From Cloacimonetes bacterium TCS60 (lineage in GTDB: Bacteria; Cloacimonadota; Cloacimonadia; JGIOTU-2), in the NCBI GenBank assembly GCA_001577135.1, contig LSCK01000028.1:1-5177 (forward strand): a stretch of DNA of 5,177 bases, read 5' to 3'. This document shows, in pieces, positions 1 to 5,177 of this stretch (position 1 is the stretch's first letter; each line of letters opens with the position of its first letter). Below the pieces are notes generated by a model. The model was not told the origin of the DNA. It did not search any database and worked only from the letters and a program-made list of their open reading frames with translations. Position numbers and translations under genes: made by a program.

Positions 1-847
1 AATCCTGTTCTGAGGTAGGGTAGCCATCTTCATCTTGTAAAGCATCACCATCATCATCTTGTGCCTGGGAAAAGTTGTACAAGCTGTCAGGGTCATTATA
101 TCCAAGGTTCAAAAATCCAAATGGGAACCAGATATCTTCTCCATCAGTGATTTGTTCTGGTAATGCGATTGTTCTTTCCACTTCACCGCGGAATTGATTA
201 TCATTTGCCTGAAATTGATTGAATGCTTCTGGCATATCTGCTTCTGAGCGATAGGGGAACTGAAAGCCAACAGGATCCTCGTCTATATATCCGTCTCCGT
301 CATCGTCAACACCAGTTTTTTGATTACGGATTGAAGCCGAAGCAACTTTATCATCGAGTTGAAATTGATCATACTGAGGACCCAAATTATGTTCTTCTAA
401 CTCATTATAGGCAGGTAAAAATTCATACATATCTGCATCTCCATCAAAACCAGAGGATACCAATGTATCGATGACAGTACCAAAACCTGCTGGTTCTGTA
501 CCCGGCGTTTCTTCGTGGGCAGGATCTTGCCAATATAGTTTCTGACCAAATTCATTTCTTTTATACTTTTTTGCACCAAACCAGAGTGCGCCCTGGTATA
601 GATAATCTATTCCAGATCCACCGGGATATTCCAGGGATGGATATTGCGGAACAACATCATCTCCTGAGCCGAAAAAACCATAGTTACTAATACGTAACCA
701 TATATTTCCTATATTGTGATAATGGAAAATATCTAGTCTTTTATTTCCGCCAGAACCTTCAACAGCAGAGCGTGAAAGTAATACAGAGGTAAAACAAAAG
801 ACAGTGATGAGAAAAACAGTCACGAATATTCTTTTATTTAAGTGCAT
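1..847 (-). CDS. Predicted secreted protein with aspartate-rich calcium-loop-like motifs (3' end outside window)
   Basis: The frame opens with ATG at 845-847 and stays open to the left edge, giving 282 complete codons; the C-terminus is missing. GGAGGT lies just upstream, supporting this start. The N-terminus looks like a signal peptide: K5 R6, a hydrophobic core about 7-24, and a possible cleavage after SRSA (residue 28). No lipobox precedes C18. The mature part is rich in Gly, Tyr, Phe, Asp and Glu, with an early motif NYGFFGSGD (55-63), then EYPGGSGIDYLYQGALWFGA (73-92). Two loops, DDDGDGYIDED (181-191) and DDDGDALQDEDG (264-275), resemble dockerin, EF-hand or thrombospondin type 3 calcium loops. 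Similar uncharacterised secreted proteins are known in FCB-group bacteria (recalled, not searched). It begins 38 bases after tonB on the same strand, so it is probably the operon's last visible gene. I do not recognise a function; a surface or exported role is inferred. Confidence 0.85.
   Translation of the reverse strand, partial: MHLNKRIFVTVFLITVFCFTSVLLSRSAVEGSGGNKRLDIFHYHNIGNIWLRISNYGFFGSGDDVVPQYPSLEYPGGSGIDYLYQGALWFGAKKYKRNEFGQKLYWQDPAHEETPGTEPAGFGTVIDTLVSSGFDGDADMYEFLPAYNELEEHNLGPQYDQFQLDDKVASASIRNQKTGVDDDGDGYIDEDPVGFQFPYRSEADMPEAFNQFQANDNQFRGEVERTIALPEQITDGEDIWFPFGFLNLGYNDPDSLYNFSQAQDDDGDALQDEDGYPTSEQD
23..58 (-). other. Second aspartate-rich calcium-loop-like motif in the secreted protein
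   Basis: Residues 264-275 read DDDGDALQDEDG. Asp occurs at positions 1, 3, 5 and 9, but Ala replaces Gly at 6, so it is a degenerate form of the first loop, 83 residues further on. More copies may follow beyond the left edge. Confidence 0.5.
275..307 (-). other. First aspartate-rich calcium-loop-like motif in the secreted protein
   Basis: Residues 181-191 read DDDGDGYIDED, followed by Pro. Positions 1, 3, 5 and 9 are Asp, Gly is at 6 and Ile at 8, as in dockerin or thrombospondin type 3 loops. The Glu expected at position 12 of a classic EF-hand is replaced by Pro. Confidence 0.6.
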
Positions 848-850
848 TGC

Positions 851-856
851 ACCTCC
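851..856 (-). promoter_or_regulatory. Ribosome binding site of the secreted-protein gene
   Basis: On the minus strand GGAGGT lies 3 bases before the ATG at 845-847. The strong match fixes the start of a gene whose stop codon is outside the window. Confidence 0.75.
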
Positions 857-885
857 AAATTGATTTATTAATAAACATTACATAT

Positions 886-1533
886 TTATAATTCAAAATT
901 CACGGGAAATGTAACCCAAACCGCCACAGCTTTTCCCTGATTTTTAGCTGGAATGAACTTCCATTGTGTCACAGCCTTAATCGCTTGTTGATCTAAACCA
1001 CCTTCTCCACTTTGCAAACTTTTAACTATTTCTACTGCACCAACGGTTCCGTCTTCAAACACCTCAGCTCTGATGATTACCGTACCTTCCAAACCGCTTT
1101 GGCGCGCAAAATCAGTAAATTCTGGTGAGGGATTACCCGGTAAAGGGATAGGTTCAGAATCATGCACAACAAATTTGGGGGTTGTTCCTTCTCTTTGAGC
1201 TGGTGGAGGTTTTTGCAAATCAAGAGTAGTAGGTCCGATAGTTTCCACTTCCTCAATATCTTCATCAGCGCCCATAGATGCCGTCTCTTCAACCGTAAGT
1301 GGAATAACCGGCTTAACCTCTTTGGGTGGTTTTATCTTTTTCTTTACTTCAGGGGGCACATCGATAGTTTGGATTACTTTTGCTTTGTGTATGTATGGTT
1401 TTACTTCAATCTTAGGGAAAACGATAAAAGTAAAAAGCAATATGAGAATAGCAAAGCTGAGCGATTTATCGAACAGCAAGCCAGTCTCTTCCTTCCAATC
1501 TAAAAATTTATGTTCTGGTTTGTTTTTCATCAT
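886..1533 (-). CDS. tonB: TonB energy-transducing protein
   Basis: TonB is anchored in the inner membrane with the ExbB-ExbD motor, crosses the periplasm and binds the TonB box of outer-membrane receptors. This protein has 215 residues, close to the E. coli length. A short cytoplasmic N-terminus (1-22) precedes a membrane anchor about 24-40 (SLSFAILILLF). A Pro/Lys-rich segment follows (59-78, with VPPEVKKKIKPPKEV), then an acidic patch (90-97) and a second Pro-rich piece (PPPAQ, 109-113). The TonB C-terminal domain covers about 138-215, with LEGTVIIRAEV, EDGTV, a helix DQQAIKAVTQWKF and the final strand VWVTFPVNF. The anchor lacks a His at the spacing of the E. coli Ser16/His20 pair. Two consecutive ATG codons are possible; the second, at 1530, has the better spacing (7 bases) to the AGG at 1538-1540. 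It starts 35 bases after exbD copy 2; TAA stop. Confidence 0.93.
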   Translation of the reverse strand: MMKNKPEHKFLDWKEETGLLFDKSLSFAILILLFTFIVFPKIEVKPYIHKAKVIQTIDVPPEVKKKIKPPKEVKPVIPLTVEETASMGADEDIEEVETIGPTTLDLQKPPPAQREGTTPKFVVHDSEPIPLPGNPSPEFTDFARQSGLEGTVIIRAEVFEDGTVGAVEIVKSLQSGEGGLDQQAIKAVTQWKFIPAKNQGKAVAVWVTFPVNFEL

Positions 1534-1568
1534 TAAACCTGATTTCTTATATAAAAAATAAATTTCCT

Positions 1569-1976
1569 TTATCTGATTTGTTTGGCCTCAAATGAGACTC
1601 TTAAAGCCTGGGCTTTTTTCAGTTCATTCATAATATCAACCATAATACCATAATCAGTTTGTGCATCTGTTCTAAAACAGGTAACAATACTTGGATTTTC
1701 AGAAAGTTTTGTCTGCATGATAGGTTTTATCTGATCTACACTCACAGCAAAATCATCCACAGAAATTGTTGAAGCTCTATTAACATAGATAGTAGCAGAA
1801 TTTTGTCTGTTTATTTTTTGAACTGCCTCAGCCTTGGGCAGAATAACATTCAAGCCTTTTTCTTTAACAAAAGTAGTAGATACCATGAAGAATATCAGCA
1901 ATATAAAAGCAATATCGGACATTGACGCATTAGGGATCTCTGTATCAACTCTTGTTTTTCTTTCAATATTTGCCAT
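1569..1976 (-). CDS. exbD: ExbD-family biopolymer transporter, second copy
   Basis: This is a second ExbD protein of 135 residues, directly after the first. Its N-terminus is basic but shorter. The transmembrane helix is about 19-37 with ASMSDIAFILLIFFM, and D21 is the conserved proton-handling Asp. The periplasmic domain starts with KGLNVILPKAE and carries SVDD near 72-75 and a C-terminal helix (MVDIMNELKKA) before the last strand. One Cys (C100) is present, at a position different from that in the first copy. The two copies align over their full length but diverge strongly outside the membrane helix, so this is an old duplication rather than a recent one. The start is ATG with AGAGG 4 bases upstream, overlapping the first copy's stop codon, so the pair is probably translationally coupled. 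It may form a heterodimer with the first copy inside the ExbB ring (inference). Confidence 0.92.
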   Translation of the reverse strand: MANIERKTRVDTEIPNASMSDIAFILLIFFMVSTTFVKEKGLNVILPKAEAVQKINRQNSATIYVNRASTISVDDFAVSVDQIKPIMQTKLSENPSIVTCFRTDAQTDYGIMVDIMNELKKAQALRVSFEAKQIR

Positions 1977-1980
1977 ATAA

Positions 1981-1985
1981 CCTCT
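1981..1985 (-). promoter_or_regulatory. Ribosome binding site of second exbD, overlapping the first copy's stop
   Basis: On the minus strand TAAGAGGTTATATG contains the stop of the first exbD, an AGAGG and the ATG of the second. Such packing usually means that the same ribosomes, or re-initiating ones, translate both genes, giving matched amounts of the two ExbD proteins. Confidence 0.6.
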
Positions 1986-2398
1986 TATCGTGTAGACAGT
2001 GAAACAGTTTGAGCACCAGCCAAAAGGAGTTTATCCAGGGCTCTAACCATCATGTTATATCTGCAATGTCTTTCTGCTTCCAGGACAAATACCATTTTGG
2101 GATTCTCTTCAATTCTTTCATGGACTATAAATTCCAGTTCTGAAATAGGAGTGAGTTGGTCATCGACAGCAATTTGGCCTTTAACATTAACTTTAATCTT
2201 TGTTACATTTTCTTTTTTCAATTTTACTTTTTTCCCACCAGATTCAGCGTAGGGGGGAAGTACAAGGCCCAAACCTTCTTTTGTATCAAATTTTGTAGTA
2301 ACGAGAAAGAAAAAAAGCAATATAAAAGCCACATCAGCCATAGAAGCAGTGGGAATTTTAGCCTTCTTCCTTACTTTTTTTTCTTTATTTAGATTCAT
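1985..2398 (-). CDS. exbD: ExbD-family biopolymer transporter, first copy
   Basis: ExbD is the single-pass partner of ExbB. Its transmembrane Asp takes part in proton transfer and its periplasmic domain contacts TonB. This copy has 137 residues, the normal family length. A very basic N-terminus (KEKKVRKKAK) fits a cytoplasmic location. The transmembrane helix is about 20-36 with ASMADVAFILL, where D22 matches E. coli ExbD D25. The periplasmic domain follows with the usual GLGLVLP entry and a C-terminal pattern ending LLLAGAQTVSLSTR. It has one Cys (C112) in the periplasmic domain. The start is ATG with only a weak GAGA 5 bases upstream, so coupling to exbB translation, 17 bases away, is plausible. 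The second exbD begins 8 bases after its TAA stop. TolR is the alternative name for this fold, but TonB next door makes ExbD more likely. Confidence 0.92.
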   Translation of the reverse strand: MNLNKEKKVRKKAKIPTASMADVAFILLFFFLVTTKFDTKEGLGLVLPPYAESGGKKVKLKKENVTKIKVNVKGQIAVDDQLTPISELEFIVHERIEENPKMVFVLEAERHCRYNMMVRALDKLLLAGAQTVSLSTR

Positions 2399-2415
2399 TA
2401 TAGTCTCAATTTAAG

Positions 2416-3252
2416 TTACTTTATTTCTAAAAGGGTTTCTGTTAATTCTTCGGAACCTTTTTGCATATCGACAATCAAACCATCGATTATTGATACGAAG
2501 AAGTTATTGAATAGTTGAATTGGAATAGCGACAGCAAGACCCGAAGCTGTAGTAACCAAAGCAACAGAAATACCACTAGCAACAATTGTTGGTTCAACTT
2601 CACCTGCGGCAGCAATTGCTTCAAAAGCTTGAATCATACCAACAACAGTGCCAAGGAATCCAAGCATGGGGGCAACATTAATGGCAGTAGCTAAAGCAAC
2701 CAACCCTTTTTCCAGATAGGACATCTCCAGGATACCAGCATTTTCCATTGCTTTCTCAACATCATCAATACTTTGACCTGCTTTTAAAAGTCCAGCATGC
2801 AAAATATTAGCTACTGGCCCTCTTGTTTCAGCACACAACTTGGCAGCATCAGCAAATTCTTTTTCCTTTACCAGGGGAATAACTTTATCCAGGAAGTCAT
2901 AAACTGATACCTTAGCATAACGCAATGAGATAGCTTTCCAGATAGAGGTAGCTAGAGCCCAAATAACGATAATGAGCATGGGCCACATAACCCATCCACC
3001 TTTGATAAAAAGATCAACAAGTCCACTACCGACAATTCTTCTGGCAAATGCTTCAAAACCACCGGGACCCTGTTCTTCAACAACAACTGCTGCTGCTTCA
3101 ACTTCATTCGTATCAGCTATTTCTTCAGTGGTCACTTCTTCTTCTGTAACTTCTTCTACATCTTCTTGAGCAGGCAAGTTGCTCACAAACAACATACCTG
3201 CAATTAGTGTAATAATTAGAATTATTTTGATTTGACGTTTATTTTTATACAC
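2416..3252 (-). CDS. exbB: ExbB-type MotA/TolQ/ExbB proton channel protein with N-terminal extension
   Basis: This inner-membrane subunit forms the pentameric proton channel that, with ExbD, energises TonB. The protein has 278 residues. Residues 8-28 form a hydrophobic segment ending in LPAQ, like a signal peptide or extra membrane helix, followed by an acidic Glu/Val/Thr/Ala-rich stretch (30-60). The family core follows: TM1 about 85-105 (GGWVMWPMLI), a cytoplasmic domain about 106-182, TM2 about 183-208 with APMLGFLGTVVGM, and TM3 about 224-250 with VTTASGLAVAIP. T202 and T235 match E. coli ExbB T148 and T181, but Val230 occupies the position of E176. The start is GTG, chosen because a strong GGAGG lies 7 bases upstream. 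Adjacent TonB, ExbD and receptor genes favour ExbB over TolQ or MotA. It lies 20 bases after the receptor and 17 before exbD; TAA stop. Confidence 0.93.
   Translation of the reverse strand: MYKNKRQIKIILIITLIAGMLFVSNLPAQEDVEEVTEEEVTTEEIADTNEVEAAAVVVEEQGPGGFEAFARRIVGSGLVDLFIKGGWVMWPMLIIVIWALATSIWKAISLRYAKVSVYDFLDKVIPLVKEKEFADAAKLCAETRGPVANILHAGLLKAGQSIDDVEKAMENAGILEMSYLEKGLVALATAINVAPMLGFLGTVVGMIQAFEAIAAAGEVEPTIVASGISVALVTTASGLAVAIPIQLFNNFFVSIIDGLIVDMQKGSEELTETLLEIK
3070..3165 (-). other. Low-complexity acidic linker within exbB
   Basis: The plus strand shows runs of CTTCTT and CAACAACAACTGCTGCTGC. Read on the minus strand they encode Glu/Val/Thr/Ala-rich residues (about 30-60 of ExbB) between the signal-like segment and the channel core. 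Near-triplet repetition suggests the length of this linker can vary between strains. It is coding sequence, not a separate element. Confidence 0.6.
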
Positions 3253-3259
3253 GGTTGTT

Positions 3260-3264
3260 CCTCC
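3260..3264 (-). promoter_or_regulatory. Strong ribosome binding site of exbB, deciding a GTG start
   Basis: On the minus strand AAGGAGG ends 7 bases before the GTG at 3250-3252. It sits in the 20-base gap after the receptor's stop codon. This is the strongest Shine-Dalgarno sequence among the Ton-motor genes and the main reason for accepting a GTG start that also retains the hydrophobic N-terminal segment. Confidence 0.8.
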
Positions 3265-3272
3265 TTGAATTT

Positions 3273-5177
3273 TTAAAAGTCAAATGATATTCCAAAATTA
3301 TATCTTCTACTTTGAGAATATATACTCGGATTTTGTAGGGCAGACATATAGATTTCTGCACCTTCTGTATCTTCATCTCGATCAATAATACCATTTTCAT
3401 TCAAATCATAAGTTTCCCAGTAGGATAGTGTGCCTTTATCTGGTGTTTCACCAGTTTGGGCATTCACATAATTTATGTTTTGTTTATTAAACAAGTTATC
3501 TACTTGGAAATATAATTTCATTTTCAAATTACCAAACAGATCAAATCCTTTAGTAATTTTTAGATCTGCATTGGATGTATAAGGTTTCCTTTCTGAATTT
3601 GTATCTAAGGCTTGGTCGTTTTCAGAAACTGGAGTAAAGGGTTCTCCTGAGTGTATCTGGTACTGGAAAGATGTATTAAATTTATCGGGCATTTTGAGAC
3701 CAAAGAGATAGAATTCTTCATCCTTTGGAATACCAAAATTTGCCTGTAAATTGGCTATATGCCGTACATCCCAGTTTAGCGGAAATTCTCTTAAATTTTC
3801 TCGAGCTGCATGTACACTAGAGTTTCTCCCAAAGGCATAGGAATAAGTATATCCCAGATTAAAACCCCAGAAGTTACTAAATCTTTTTGCCAGGGTGAAT
3901 TCTACACCGCGAGCACTACCATAGTCCTCAGAAACGTAGAGGTAATATTGTTTTCCTGCTTCAGCAATACTATCAGGTAGGAGAGCAAAATTGTTGCTTA
4001 TACTACTAACAAGATTATATATATTTTTATAAAAAATGGTTACATCCATTGTATAATCTTCACCCATTTGATGTTCCAATCCAACTTCATAGGTTTTAGT
4101 TATTTCTGGTTTCAGATTTGGGTTACCTACATTAGTTCCAGTGGTACCTACCTGGGGAGTGGAGCTAGTAAAAACATATTGCAGCGGGGGCAACTGACTT
4201 TGGTAATTATAAGCAAAGTGTAAAACATCCTTTAAAGTAATGGGATGAGAAACACCCAAACGAGGACTGATCATTAATTGAAATTTTTCAACACTTTCTT
4301 CTTTAAGTTCGTAGGTATCGCTATCTATTTCTTCAATATACTCTACACTACCCCATTCAGCATCTACATATTCACCTGTAGAATCGCTCTTGACCTTATA
4401 ATAATCACCAAGATACCAGAAATCAAATCGCAGACCAGCATTAACGATCATACCTTCCCATTCCATTTTATCCTGGATGTAATAGGCACCTTGCCAGGGC
4501 CGTGCTTTATATCCATCTTTAGAGCCACCGGCAAACTCAATTGCATCCTGAAAAATATCGCCAGCATAAATTTTCTTATTATATGCAACCCAATTTGAAT
4601 CTACTAAAACCTGTTCGATATCATTTGGTGAAATATCCATTCCTGTAGTATCGATATCTCTTCCGGCAAGATAATTTGGTAGGCGTATCTCATCATTTAT
4701 ATCCCAGGGATCACTCAATCTGTCCTTTGTTATTTCATTGTATTTGATCTCAAATCCAGTTTTTGCTTCATGAATATTATTGATTTGATATGTCAAATCA
4801 CCTTTTAGAGTGTATGTAGTAGTCTTGTCATTCCAAAAGTTACCGGCATGACTACCTGGAGCAGAATACATTGGTACATTTTTTTCATTTCCATACTGAT
4901 CGGTATAATCTAGTTGCTCATCCTCACCTGGAGTATTAACACCAAAATTATCAAATGTTGGAGTTAGATTCCAACCGGGATCATCCCACTCTGTATTTTC
5001 TTCAGTGAAATACCAATCCCTCTTCACGCCTGAATTAAGCTTAAGGTCAGTTTCGAATCTACTACTACGGATTTTATAAAACATTTTGGGGGAAACAGTA
5101 TGGTCGAATGTAATGGCTTGTTGATTGTGAGTTTCCTCCCAGTGGTTAGTATATCTCAAAGCATATCTGCCTAAATA
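3273..5177 (-). CDS. TonB-dependent outer-membrane receptor, C-terminal barrel portion (5' end outside window)
   Basis: This is a large outer-membrane beta-barrel that imports a ligand using energy delivered by TonB. The frame is open to the right edge, giving 634 visible residues; the signal peptide, any carboxypeptidase-like domain and the plug lie outside. A TTG at 5157-5159 is an internal Leu codon, not a start. Numbered from the window edge, visible hallmarks are AYYIQDK near 231, SPRLGVS near 304, GNPNLKPE near 351 (4104-4127), the RGVEF strand near 423, DNLFNKQN near 560, and a C-terminal aromatic strand ending in Phe, as expected for barrel assembly. A 634-residue stretch without a plug implies a full protein of perhaps 800-1000 residues, comparable with Oar-like or SusC-like receptors. 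No SusD-like partner is visible. A canonical EF-hand-like loop lies before the last strand. The stop is TAA, 20 bases before exbB. The substrate is unknown; the family call is firm. Confidence 0.93.
   Translation of the reverse strand, partial: YLGRYALRYTNHWEETHNQQAITFDHTVSPKMFYKIRSSRFETDLKLNSGVKRDWYFTEENTEWDDPGWNLTPTFDNFGVNTPGEDEQLDYTDQYGNEKNVPMYSAPGSHAGNFWNDKTTTYTLKGDLTYQINNIHEAKTGFEIKYNEITKDRLSDPWDINDEIRLPNYLAGRDIDTTGMDISPNDIEQVLVDSNWVAYNKKIYAGDIFQDAIEFAGGSKDGYKARPWQGAYYIQDKMEWEGMIVNAGLRFDFWYLGDYYKVKSDSTGEYVDAEWGSVEYIEEIDSDTYELKEESVEKFQLMISPRLGVSHPITLKDVLHFAYNYQSQLPPLQYVFTSSTPQVGTTGTNVGNPNLKPEITKTYEVGLEHQMGEDYTMDVTIFYKNIYNLVSSISNNFALLPDSIAEAGKQYYLYVSEDYGSARGVEFTLAKRFSNFWGFNLGYTYSYAFGRNSSVHAARENLREFPLNWDVRHIANLQANFGIPKDEEFYLFGLKMPDKFNTSFQYQIHSGEPFTPVSENDQALDTNSERKPYTSNADLKITKGFDLFGNLKMKLYFQVDNLFNKQNINYVNAQTGETPDKGTLSYWETYDLNENGIIDRDEDTEGAEIYMSALQNPSIYSQSRRYNFGISFDF
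3372..3407 (-). other. EF-hand-like calcium loop in the receptor
   Basis: The codons give DLNENGIIDRDE, with oxygen-bearing residues at loop positions 1, 3, 5, 9 and 12, Gly at 6 and Ile at 8, which is the canonical 12-residue EF-hand loop pattern. It lies about 32 residues before the C-terminus, between predicted barrel strands, probably in an extracellular loop. Calcium binding is inferred from the pattern; the flanking helices of a true EF-hand are not evident. Confidence 0.55.

Noticed and set aside
223..579. Short reading frames on both strands at the left end
   Set aside because: They overlap the secreted-protein frame, which is open for 282 codons with a signal peptide, strong ribosome site and recognisable motifs.
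864..875. Perfect 12-base palindrome TTTATTAATAAA between tonB and the last gene
   Set aside because: It is entirely A/T with no loop or T-tract, so it is not a terminator. Such palindromes arise easily by chance in AT-rich gaps, and no second copy marks it as an operator.
861..898. Possible minus-strand promoter (TTGAAT, 17 bases, TATTAA) before the last gene
   Set aside because: Each box matches the sigma-70 consensus at only four of six positions in very AT-rich DNA, and the promoter consensus of this lineage is unknown.
1162..1561. Overlapping plus-strand reading frames
   Set aside because: They lie antisense to tonB, have no credible ribosome site, and their residues are typical of complement reading of a real gene.
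3070..3165. CTTCTT and CTGCTG runs as a tandem repeat element
   Set aside because: Repeats are short and imperfect, and are explained by codons for the Glu- and Ala-rich linker of ExbB.
4278..4598. Plus-strand 106-residue reading frame
   Set aside because: It is antisense to the well-supported receptor barrel and rich in Ile and Phe, as expected from the complement of AT-rich coding DNA.
5157..5159. TTG as the start codon of the receptor
   Set aside because: The frame continues open to the window edge, there is no ribosome site or signal peptide, and the sequence is already mid-barrel.

Overview
The window is AT-rich and compact. Six genes all lie on the minus strand and read from high to low coordinates, with only 8 to 38 bases between them. 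In transcription order they are: the C-terminal part of a TonB-dependent outer-membrane receptor, an ExbB-type proton-channel protein, two consecutive ExbD proteins, a TonB protein, and the N-terminal part of a secreted protein with aspartate-rich, calcium-loop-like motifs. Both end genes run off the window. No terminator-like hairpin separates any of them, and no convincing plus-strand gene is present. This looks like one operon whose promoter lies beyond the right edge.

The functional picture is well supported. ExbB and ExbD use the proton gradient across the inner membrane to drive TonB, which spans the periplasm and pulls on the plug of the outer-membrane receptor so that a ligand can pass. 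Here the motor and a receptor are encoded together, which suggests a dedicated or co-regulated transport unit. The substrate cannot be told from sequence alone. The final gene encodes a predicted exported protein whose DxDxDG-type loops resemble calcium-binding loops, and a similar, more canonical loop sits near the end of the receptor barrel.

The didermic envelope, the single exbB followed by paired exbD genes, the large Oar-like receptor barrel and the 'GxDDDGDGYIDEDP' style of secreted protein point to the FCB superphylum (Cloacimonadota, Marinimicrobia, Calditrichota or relatives). AT-rich composition would fit Cloacimonadota or Marinimicrobia. This placement is inference, not proof.

The main oddities are a Val where E. 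coli ExbB has its pore Glu, a secretory-signal-like acidic N-terminal extension on ExbB, a TonB membrane anchor without the His of E. coli TonB, two diverged ExbD copies that both keep the key Asp, and the co-transcribed secreted protein. No wholly new system is evident. It is a variant Ton energy-transduction locus with an uncharacterised surface or secreted partner.
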